From the NCBI GenBank assembly GCA_900768995.1, contig CAAGEZ010000017.1:1-64000 (forward strand): DNA of 64,000 bases, in the 5' to 3' direction. The DNA comes from Oscillospiraceae bacterium. Lineage in GTDB: Bacteria > Bacillota > Clostridia > Oscillospirales > Ruminococcaceae. A program made the position numbers and the translations under genes. Shown piece by piece: positions 1-5,751 of this stretch. The notes beneath the pieces are model-generated. The model had not been told where the DNA came from, made no database searches, and saw only the letters and a program-made list of their open reading frames with translations. Position 1 is the stretch's first letter; each line of letters starts with the position of its first letter.

Positions 1-98
1 CAATAATCGTCCCCGTAAACGCCTTGGTTTTCGTACTCCCCTCGAAGTGCTTTATAAATTTTTTCGTTGATTTTGTTGCACTTGACTTGACAATCTAT
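1..98 (+). mobile_element. Right end of an IS30-family insertion sequence (cut by window start)
   Basis: The first 70 bases encode the last residues of an IS30-type transposase. The following 25-30 bases (GTTGCACTTGACTTGACAAT) resemble an IS30 terminal inverted repeat. The left end lies outside the window, so the size and the other inverted repeat cannot be checked. The element sits beside an integrase remnant, which suggests it helped break an older integrated element. The exact outer boundary near 98 is a guess. Confidence 0.6.
2..70 (+). CDS. IS30-family transposase, C-terminal end only (partial)
   Basis: The frame starting at base 2 reads NNRPRKRLGFRTPLEVLYKF followed by FR and a TGA stop at 68-70. 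The RPRKxLGxRTPxEV pattern is the conserved end of the catalytic (rve/DDE) domain of IS30 transposases, just after the catalytic glutamate helix. Only 22 codons are inside the window, so whether the rest is intact is unknown. In the complete protein this domain cuts and joins the element ends. The family call rests on this tail alone, but the tail is distinctive. Confidence 0.7.
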   Translation, partial: NNRPRKRLGFRTPLEVLYKFFR

Positions 99-190
99 CA
101 CTGAAAAAGGAAATAGAGCGACCGATCAGCCGCTCTTACCACAAAATCATTTTTCTGTAGTTGATTGTTTTTACAGAGATTTTTTCGCAG

Positions 191-328
191 AGCCCATACA
201 AGAACGGCGCAGACATTGAGACTACCCGCCGTATGCTCGGACATTCAAGCATTAACACAACAGCTATTTATGTTCACTCTACATTCGACCAAATGAAAGC
301 CGCCGCCGACCGTCTGAAATATGACTGA
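191..328 (+). pseudogene. Tyrosine integrase, 3' remnant
   Basis: The frame ending with TGA at 326-328 reads the last part of a tyrosine recombinase. It includes the RRMLGHSSINTTAIYVHS segment carrying the late catalytic His and the nucleophile Tyr. It is nearly identical to the end of the intact integrase at 2470-3363 from base 216 on, and diverges just before it. No start or N-terminal part is present. It is best read as the leftover end of an earlier, related element that used the same tRNA-Leu site and was later truncated next to an IS30 element. Confidence 0.8.
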
Positions 329-365
329 TATGCACTAGAACTGGAAAAAAAGTAAACCAAAAAAC

Positions 366-395
366 AGCCCCTTACAGCTTATACCGTAAGGGGCT
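366..395. terminator. Terminator hairpin after the integrase remnant
   Basis: AGCCCCTTAC pairs perfectly with GTAAGGGGCT across a 10-nt loop. On the minus strand it is followed by a run of T. It is the duplicate of the hairpin at 3401-3430. Confidence 0.7.
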
Positions 396-416
396 TTAAA
401 TGGCTTCATCAAGCCG

Positions 417-472
417 TGGTGCGGATAATGTGACTTGAACACACACGGTATTGCTACCACTAGAACCTGAAT
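417..472 (-). other. attL: 3' part of tRNA-Leu left by integration
   Basis: These bases repeat the tRNA-Leu sequence of 3452-3507, from the CCA end through the T arm and variable arm into the anticodon loop. The 5' half is missing and unrelated sequence follows. This is the scar expected when an element carrying a tRNA 3' segment integrates by tyrosine recombinase. The full tRNA is kept at the other end. Confidence 0.85.
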
Positions 473-517
473 ACAGGGTGCTGTGTAAATATTGACACAG
501 CAAAATTGCTCCAAGGA

Positions 518-922
518 TTATTCTTTGGGGTCATTTTCTTCATTATCATTACACATTTTTTTTAACTTTTCAAGCTCTTTATAAGCCATACTTAACTGAT
601 ATTCAAAACGCCTAACAACTTCTTTTGTTCCCTCTTTAGGGTCATTGGGGTTTAAAATATACGGATTAACGATTGTATCCTCAATGATTTTTGCGTCTTT
701 ATCTGCGGCAATGCCTTGCTCACTTTTTGAATATCCTGCAATAAAATCAATGCTTATGCCAAATGCTTTTGCTATTTTCGCCGCAACAGAAAGAGGAATA
801 TCATTTTCACCTCGTTCATAACGGGAATATACTCCCGCATTCATTCCGACCTGTTCGGCAAACTCTTTTTGTGTCAAATGTCTGCTTGTTCGTAATTCGT
901 ACAATTTATTATCATTCTGCAT
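518..922 (-). CDS. XRE/Cro-family transcriptional regulator of the integrated element
   Basis: This 134-residue protein has an N-terminal helix-turn-helix of the XRE/Cro type at about residues 6-62 (LTQKEFAEQVGMNAGVYSRY, then GENDIPLSVAAKIAKAFGIS). The C-terminal half ends in a charged, coiled-coil-like helix (residues 105-128) and acidic residues. It is transcribed away from rep, so it probably represses its own promoter and the rep promoter in the shared 372-bp spacer. A CACAC-TT-GTGTG repeat sits between the -35 and -10 boxes of the rep promoter and is a candidate operator. The family is clear; the repressor role is inferred from position. Confidence 0.85.
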   Translation of the reverse strand: MQNDNKLYELRTSRHLTQKEFAEQVGMNAGVYSRYERGENDIPLSVAAKIAKAFGISIDFIAGYSKSEQGIAADKDAKIIEDTIVNPYILNPNDPKEGTKEVVRRFEYQLSMAYKELEKLKKMCNDNEENDPKE

Positions 923-945
923 TATTCTGCCCCCTCACTATCTAA

Positions 946-974
946 ATAGTAACACAAAATCACTAATTTGTAAA
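946..974 (-). promoter_or_regulatory. Promoter of the XRE regulator gene
   Basis: On the minus strand TTTACA (974-969) and TACTAT (951-946) are separated by 17 nt, about 25 nt upstream of the start codon. Repeated ATTTGTGT/ACACAAAT motifs in and next to it could be regulator binding sites. Confidence 0.5.
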
Positions 975-1024
975 GCTGAAATTTGTGTATTATACAGATT
1001 TGTATATCAAATTGCACTTATTCC

Positions 1025-1053
1025 TTGACGATTACACACTTGTGTGATATTAT
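1025..1053 (+). promoter_or_regulatory. Promoter toward rep with internal operator-like repeat
   Basis: TTGACG (1025-1030) and TATTAT (1048-1053) are separated by 17 nt. The spacer contains the inverted repeat CACAC-TT-GTGTG at 1035-1046. A repressor bound there would block RNA polymerase, which fits control by the divergent XRE protein. The leader to rep is about 235 nt and contains the hairpin at 1105-1190. Confidence 0.55.
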
Positions 1054-1104
1054 ATTACTGTAGGGTAATAATATCTTACGAAAACTTAATAAGCTCTGCC
1101 AAAG

Positions 1105-1190
1105 ACCCCGAGACAGTCCCGACCGTCTGCCAGCACCGCAAGCCGTAATCACGGCGCGGAGCGGCAGAGGTCGGGAAGTCGAGGGGGCGA
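1105..1190. other. Strong hairpin region upstream of rep (candidate double-strand origin or leader structure)
   Basis: TCCCGACC (1117-1124) plus CTGCC pairs with GGCAG plus GGTCGGGA (1163-1176). A small inner hairpin GCCGT-AATC-ACGGC lies at 1142-1155, and the outer arms extend with ACCCCGAG opposite GTCGAGGGG. Rolling-circle double-strand origins often have such hairpins next to the rep gene. It is also transcribed as the rep leader, so it could act in RNA. No nick site could be proven. Confidence 0.45.
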
Positions 1191-1294
1191 GAGCCTACTT
1201 GATTATAGCCACAGATTTTTCTCACCTGGGTGGGGAAAACGGCTATAACACGAGAAAGTTGTAATGTATGATGAACGTCTGGAAGTGATAAAAA

Positions 1295-2095
1295 ATGCTT
1301 AGTAAGTCCTATGATGAAATATTCCATAACACCAAAATCAAGAAATATCCGCAAGGTTTCTGCAAGATAACTACCGCAAACCGTAAGATATTCAAGGAAC
1401 AAGGGTGGGAGCTTGCCGATAAAAAGGATATTGAGTTTATTCCCAAACCACAGAGCGCAACACCAGTCACACGGAGCGACAGCAGGCGCAGGAGCTTGAC
1501 AAGCGTTTATGATATCGTCTATATGAACGAGAATGATTTTAAATACTTCGTGACACTCACCATAGACCCCAAAAGAGTAAACAGCAAAGACCCGAAAGAG
1601 GTCATTCCCCTGCTTCGGAGTTTTCTCAAAAATATGACATCTCGTTGTGGGCTGAAATATATTATTATTCCCGAATATCACAAGAGCGGCGGAATACATC
1701 TGCACGGCTTTTTCAATGATAACATAGAGCTTGTTGACAGCGATACACGGAAAGCAGAAGGCTATGAAAAGCCAATGAAAATTGAAACGCTCAAACGCAA
1801 GGGAATAAACGTTGATGATTGCCAAATGGTGTATAATCTTCCACAGTGGAAACACGGCTGGTCAACAGCATTCGAGGTGTACGGCGGTGCTAAAAAACTT
1901 ATGAGATATGTCACCAAATACATAACAAAAGACCTAGCAAAAATATTCGGCAATTTCTATTATGCGGGCGGTGATATCAAAAGAGAAGTTCCCAAAGAAT
2001 TGACCGACACGGATTATCAATCAGCGGAGTTTGACCGTGAATATGAGATACCCGAAGCGTTTCTCAAAATCAAGTATCTGACAACAGATGTTTGA
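1295..2095 (+). CDS. HUH-type rolling-circle replication initiation protein
   Basis: This 266-residue protein carries the hallmarks of an HUH endonuclease. FVTLTIDP (about residues 85-92) fits motif I, GGIHLHGFF (about 131-139) is the metal-binding HUH motif II, and YVTKYITKDL (about 206-215) fits motif III with the nicking tyrosine and a following lysine. Such proteins nick a double-strand origin, stay bound to the 5' end and start rolling-circle replication; some mobilise DNA. It lies between the XRE gene and the integrase, flanked by two large hairpins. A 12-codon frame (1264-1302, MYDERLEVIKNA) overlaps its start and could couple translation; the ribosome site itself is weak (GGAAGTG). 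It probably allows the excised element to replicate. Confidence 0.82.
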   Translation: MLSKSYDEIFHNTKIKKYPQGFCKITTANRKIFKEQGWELADKKDIEFIPKPQSATPVTRSDSRRRSLTSVYDIVYMNENDFKYFVTLTIDPKRVNSKDPKEVIPLLRSFLKNMTSRCGLKYIIIPEYHKSGGIHLHGFFNDNIELVDSDTRKAEGYEKPMKIETLKRKGINVDDCQMVYNLPQWKHGWSTAFEVYGGAKKLMRYVTKYITKDLAKIFGNFYYAGGDIKREVPKELTDTDYQSAEFDREYEIPEAFLKIKYLTTDV

Positions 2096-2141
2096 AAGTT
2101 AATTTTCAAAATGCCTGCAATGCCCTTTCGCATAAAGGTGA

Positions 2142-2390
2142 GTTCGCAGAAAGTTGACAGTAAGTTTGCAGAAGCTCCGAGGGTTACAAGGGGGTGTGCA
2201 TATAATCGGAAGCAAGGGGGAACGACCCCGCACTCACTGGAACGCCGCCGCAGTAACATATCATCGCAAATGAACGGAAACCTCGCAAATGTTCGGCACA
2301 CTGGGGGCGTTTCCCCTTAGCTGCAGAAAACGCACACCCCCTTGGAAGTCTTGGAGGAGTCTGCAAAGTTAATGTCAAGTTTCTGTGAAC
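2142..2390. repeat. 249-nt imperfect long inverted repeat between rep and int
   Basis: The two halves are near reverse complements around a centre at about base 2266. Matching blocks include GTTCGCAGAAAG with the complement of the 2379-2390 block, CAAGGGGGTGTGC (2187-2199) with GCACACCCCCTTG (2332-2344), and a G-rich/C-rich pair nearer the centre. A loop of about 45 nt remains. There is no T run and no reading frame that explains it. Its place suggests a single-strand origin, a recombination or transfer site, or a folded RNA. Confidence 0.8.
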
Positions 2391-2469
2391 GGTCTGAACC
2401 AAACACTCAAACCCCTATCGCAAGGGGTCGGGGGTTGCGGCAGGCATAAAGAAAAAGAAAGGATAGACA

Positions 2470-3363
2470 ATGATTTTCTCAGAATGGTTTGATGAATTTT
2501 ACGAGACATATTGCGAGGGTGTCCTCTCCTATGATTGCGCCACTGAATACAAGATAATATTTAAGCGGCACTACTACCCTATCGCCAATATGGAGCTTGA
2601 AAAGATAAAGCCTATACACATTCAGCGGTGCTTGAATACCGCCAAAAACTACAGCACAAGCAGACAGAGAAAAGTGTACTTCCTGCTGAAACGTTGTCTT
2701 AATGAGGCGGTGCTCAATGAGTACGTGACAAAAAATGCCGCCGAAAAGATAAAGCCCCCTAGGAACGTCAAAAAGGACATAACGCTCCTTACCTCTGCAC
2801 AGCTTAAACACCTGCTATTTGAAGAGGAGACACCCGACATACTGATGTTCAAGCTGGAACTCTGGACAGGTCTCAGACGTGGAGAACTGCTTGCTCTGAC
2901 CTGGGAGAACATCAATTTTCAAGAGGGGTACATACTTGTATGTCAGACCCTTGTAAACAGCAAAGGACACCCCAAAATCAAGCACAGCACCAAAAGCGGA
3001 GCTGATAGGCGTGTACCCTTGTGTGATGAGAGCCGCCGCATATTATCTGAAATACAAATACGGGACGGGTCAACAAAAGGCTTTGTGTTCCATAATGAAA
3101 AGGGTGAGCCGCTTTCATTCACAGTGTATCACACTCACTACAGACAATTCTACAAGGAGCGGCAGGAGATATATCCGAATATCCCCTACATATCTCCACA
3201 CAAGCTCAGACACACATATGCAACGCATCTCATACAGACCGGCACAAATATTGAGACTCCCCGCCGTATGCTCGGACATTCAAGCATTAACACAACAGCT
3301 ATTTATGTTCACTCCACATTCGACCAAATGAAAGCCGCCGCCGACCGTCTGAAATATGACTGA
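2470..3363 (+). CDS. Tyrosine-recombinase integrase of the element
   Basis: This 297-residue protein has an N-terminal SAM-like DNA-binding domain (about residues 1-95) and a C-terminal catalytic domain. Visible catalytic residues are Arg in TGLRRGELLALTW (about 137), His and Arg in SPHKLRHTYATH (about 245-248), His in RRMLGHSSINTT and the nucleophile Tyr in AIYVHS (about 280). The length is slightly short for the family because no long arm-binding domain precedes the core-binding part. The start at 2470 has AAAGGAT upstream. It lies beside the tRNA-Leu gene that contains the attachment site, so it should catalyse integration and excision there. Confidence 0.93.
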   Translation: MIFSEWFDEFYETYCEGVLSYDCATEYKIIFKRHYYPIANMELEKIKPIHIQRCLNTAKNYSTSRQRKVYFLLKRCLNEAVLNEYVTKNAAEKIKPPRNVKKDITLLTSAQLKHLLFEEETPDILMFKLELWTGLRRGELLALTWENINFQEGYILVCQTLVNSKGHPKIKHSTKSGADRRVPLCDESRRILSEIQIRDGSTKGFVFHNEKGEPLSFTVYHTHYRQFYKERQEIYPNIPYISPHKLRHTYATHLIQTGTNIETPRRMLGHSSINTTAIYVHSTFDQMKAAADRLKYD

Positions 3364-3507
3364 TATGCACTAGAACCAGAAAAAAAGTAAACCAAAAAAC
3401 AGCCCCTTACAGCTCATACTGCAAGGGGCTTTAAATGGCTTCGTTAAGCCGTGGTGCGGATAATGTGACTTGAACACACACGGTATTGCTACCACTAGAA
3501 CCTGAAT
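3251..3507 (+). repeat. 257-bp direct repeat, right copy
   Basis: This is the partner of 216-472 at offset 3035. It runs from inside the integrase gene to the anticodon loop of the intact tRNA-Leu, after which the two copies differ completely. Confidence 0.85.
3401..3430. terminator. Terminator hairpin between int and tRNA-Leu
   Basis: AGCCCCTT pairs with AAGGGGCT. On the minus strand a TTTTTT stretch follows, fitting termination of the tRNA transcript; on the plus strand a short TTTAAA follows the integrase. The stem has one mismatch relative to the left copy at 366-395. Confidence 0.7.
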
Positions 3508-3538
3508 CTAGCGCGTCTGCCGATTCCGCCATATCCGC
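3452..3538 (-). tRNA. tRNA-Leu (anticodon CAG)
   Basis: Read on the minus strand, the 87-nt sequence begins GCGGATAT and ends ATATCCGC-compatible TATCCGC-ACCA. It has an encoded CCA, a D arm containing GGCGGAATCGGCAGAC, a long class II variable arm typical of leucine tRNAs and a TTCAAGTC T loop. The anticodon stem CTAGA/TCTAG encloses TTCAGGT, giving anticodon CAG for CUG codons. The element integrated with its crossover in this loop, so the 3' part seen here was delivered by the element while function is kept. Confidence 0.95.
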
Positions 3539-3549
3539 ATTACTTAATT

Positions 3550-3578
3550 ATTATACACCTTTATTGCAAACTTGTCAA
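3550..3578 (-). promoter_or_regulatory. Promoter of tRNA-Leu
   Basis: On the minus strand TTGACA (3578-3573), a 17-nt spacer and TATAAT (3555-3550) match the consensus exactly, 11 nt before the tRNA 5' end. It belongs to the host side of the attachment site. Confidence 0.85.
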
Positions 3579-3611
3579 GCAAATAGTATAATTTTACATT
3601 TCTTTAACAAA

Positions 3612-5210
3612 TTACTTTTTAGCATATTTAAAAAACATACTTTCAGTGTATGGATCAAAGTAAATATCCTTTGAATCATTAAGAGTAAGCAGATATTTTT
3701 TTTCGTATGAAACAGGAAGAAGATATGCATTATCGATCAGTGCATTTTCAGTCTTTCGTATCATATCCTTTTTTTCATTCAAATCGGAACACCTCTGCAT
3801 CTGAATGATATCATTTTCGATTTCATCATCTTTAAATCCGCTGACCGAATATATCTGACTCAGAAACTCCTCCGAAAGATTATAATTTCCGTAAACGGTA
3901 TCAATAAATAAGTTTTCCTCCCCTGCCTTTATTGATTTTTCAAAATCAGATTCATTCATAAAAACAGGCGAACAGTAAAGCTCAAGATTTTTCTCAAACT
4001 CTGAGATAATATAGTACGGCACAGACTGGGATTTAAGAGAGTCAGAAGCAAGTAAAATGCTGCTGTTGAAATCTATTGTTGGATATTGTTCCACAGTGGC
4101 TTTCCACTTTGCCGCAGAACCGAGCATACTCCGTTCCGATACGGGAAAAAGCTCTCTGAAACTTTTGTTTGCCGTGATTATAGCTTCGGGAACAATGTCC
4201 CAGGCAATAACCGAGTCATCACCAAGCTCATTTTCCATTGACTTTTTATTAACAGAACTGAGAAGTGCTTTTCTCGTTTCAATATCACTGAACGGCTCAA
4301 AACAGGAATTCAAAAATAAGCAGGTTGTGCCGCAGACATATTCGGTAACATTATAATCCTTGGCAACAGACGTGTCATATTCCCCTATGTTTTCAGCGAT
4401 ATATGCATCGCTTTCAAAATTTTTGGATTTCTCCGCACCTTTTCTGTCATCGGAAATTATAATGTTCACAAGCTGCGGATATGTTTGGTAACCCTCGTCG
4501 GAGTTGCTGTTTATTCTTTCAAGTGTAACGTGATTATCATTCCAGTATGGGTCATAATTCCAGTCGCTGATATAAAAAGCACCGCAGGAATATGTGTCAG
4601 CCGCAGACAGGCCGTACCTACCGTTTGTTGCTAAAAATAATTCTTCGTTGCAGGGAGCTGCGGCTGTATGTGACAGAAGCTTCAAAAAATCGCAATTCGG
4701 ATATTCAAGCTTGATCACAAGCGTTTCATCATCTATAGCCTTAACACCAAGCTCGTATCGGCTTTTGCCGCCCCCGTAAACTGCCTTGCTGTTTTTTATA
4801 CAGGAAAAGAAGTCAACATATGGCGAATGGGTATCGTCATCGAATATTCTTTGAAATGCATATTCATAGTCATAGGCAGTAAGAGGCACACCGTTTGTTC
4901 CGCTCATTCCGAACCAGAAAAGTCCGTCTCTGAGCTTGAATGTATAGGTAAGCCCGTCATCGGAAACGGTATAGCTTTTGGCGGCACCATTAATAAGTCT
5001 GCCGCTTCCGTCAGTGTCCATAAGCAGAGCATATGTGTTTCTTATGACGAACATTGATGACTTATCCTCAGCCATCTGCGGGTCAAGATTATCAGGATTT
5101 GAGGAGATAACAGCATAAAATTCGCCGTCGGAGCCGTCATCATCGCCGCCGCAGGCACAAAGGGACATCACGGCAAGAGCCGCTGTAAAATACAACGCCT
5201 TCCTGTTCAT
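3612..5210 (-). CDS. Peptide/nickel-type ABC transporter substrate-binding lipoprotein (family 5)
   Basis: This 532-residue protein starts with a lipoprotein signal ending in the lipobox LCAC (Cys at about residue 19), then an Asp/Gly linker. SSNPDNLDPQMAEDKSS and SDDGLTYTFKLRDGLFWFG are typical of OppA/DppA-like SBP_bac_5 proteins, which bind oligopeptides or related ligands outside the membrane. No permease or ATPase gene is nearby, so it is an orphan that must pair with a transporter elsewhere or act as a sensor or scavenger. It begins 16 nt after nrdG and has its own GAGGTG ribosome site, so it may be co-transcribed with nrdDG. The ligand cannot be told from the sequence. Confidence 0.85.
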   Translation of the reverse strand: MNRKALYFTAALAVMSLCACGGDDDGSDGEFYAVISSNPDNLDPQMAEDKSSMFVIRNTYALLMDTDGSGRLINGAAKSYTVSDDGLTYTFKLRDGLFWFGMSGTNGVPLTAYDYEYAFQRIFDDDTHSPYVDFFSCIKNSKAVYGGGKSRYELGVKAIDDETLVIKLEYPNCDFLKLLSHTAAAPCNEELFLATNGRYGLSAADTYSCGAFYISDWNYDPYWNDNHVTLERINSNSDEGYQTYPQLVNIIISDDRKGAEKSKNFESDAYIAENIGEYDTSVAKDYNVTEYVCGTTCLFLNSCFEPFSDIETRKALLSSVNKKSMENELGDDSVIAWDIVPEAIITANKSFRELFPVSERSMLGSAAKWKATVEQYPTIDFNSSILLASDSLKSQSVPYYIISEFEKNLELYCSPVFMNESDFEKSIKAGEENLFIDTVYGNYNLSEEFLSQIYSVSGFKDDEIENDIIQMQRCSDLNEKKDMIRKTENALIDNAYLLPVSYEKKYLLTLNDSKDIYFDPYTESMFFKYAKK

Positions 5211-5226
5211 ACTGCACCTCTTTCCT

Positions 5227-5751
5227 TTATATTTTTGCCGTAACAGCCGAGCCGCTTTCCTCTGATTTTTTTACATCAATTATTCGCTGATTTTTACTTC
5301 CTCTGAATTTAAGCAGCATATCCTTCTGAGCTTGGATAAACGGACCGTCAACAAGATAATCGCTTACATCAAGCAGCTTGCCGAAATTATTTTCACTGTC
5401 TGAATTTTTTTTCAGATATTCATATGTGTACCCACTGTAGGTGACAACATTAAGTCCTTTTTTATGCACCATCTGACCGAGTTCTGACAATGCCTCAGCC
5501 TGACAAAAAGGCTCTCCCCCGCTGAATGTAACTCCGTCAAGGAGCGGATTAGCGTTTATCCTGTCCATAATTTCGTCCACAGTCATATCAACGCCTGCGG
5601 AAAAATCGTGGGTCTGCGGGTTGTGACAACCCTCGCAGTTATGGGGACAGCCCTGAACAAAAACCGTGAGCCTTATTCCGGGACCGTCAACTATTGAATC
5701 ATCAGCTATACCCGCAATTCTCAGGTGGGTATTTTCCGAATCATTCTGCAA
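5227..5751 (-). CDS. nrdG: Anaerobic ribonucleoside-triphosphate reductase activating protein
   Basis: This 174-residue radical-SAM enzyme carries the Cx3Cx2C cluster motif in VQGCPHNCEGCHNPQTHDF (Cys at about residues 35, 39 and 42) and the SAM-binding GVTFSGGEPF segment. It uses a 4Fe-4S cluster and SAM to install the glycyl radical on NrdD. The gene overlaps the 3' end of nrdD by 11 nt, so the pair is translationally coupled. Length and motifs are normal for the family. Confidence 0.96.
   Translation of the reverse strand: MQNDSENTHLRIAGIADDSIVDGPGIRLTVFVQGCPHNCEGCHNPQTHDFSAGVDMTVDEIMDRINANPLLDGVTFSGGEPFCQAEALSELGQMVHKKGLNVVTYSGYTYEYLKKNSDSENNFGKLLDVSDYLVDGPFIQAQKDMLLKFRGSKNQRIIDVKKSEESGSAVTAKI

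Larger units (their letters stand above)
216..472 (+). repeat. 257-bp direct repeat, left copy (integrase 3' end to tRNA anticodon loop)
   Basis: This copy matches 3251-3507 at a constant offset of 3035 bases with only scattered substitutions and no indels visible. It covers the integrase 3' end, its terminator and the 3' part of tRNA-Leu. The constant offset equals the length of the intervening element. The match stops abruptly in the anticodon loop, which marks the crossover edge. Confidence 0.85.
473..3507 (+). mobile_element. 3.0-kb tRNA-Leu-integrated element with XRE repressor, HUH Rep and integrase
   Basis: The element lies between two copies of the tRNA-Leu 3' end, 3,035 bp apart. 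It carries three genes: a minus-strand XRE regulator, a divergent plus-strand HUH replication protein and a terminal tyrosine integrase. No relaxase, coupling ATPase or phage structural gene is present. It resembles minimal replicating integrative elements that borrow transfer functions. Two large hairpins (1105-1190 and 2142-2390) flank rep and are candidate origins. Boundaries follow from the repeat; mobility today is inference. Confidence 0.8.

Noticed and set aside
117..136. GAGCG/CGCTC hairpin between IS30 and the integrase remnant
   Set aside because: Only five base pairs with a 10-nt loop and no T run; it may be chance.
1076..1855. 259-codon minus-strand frame
   Set aside because: It is antisense to the HUH rep gene and its leader hairpin, has no recognisable motif and no ribosome site, while rep shows clear catalytic motifs.
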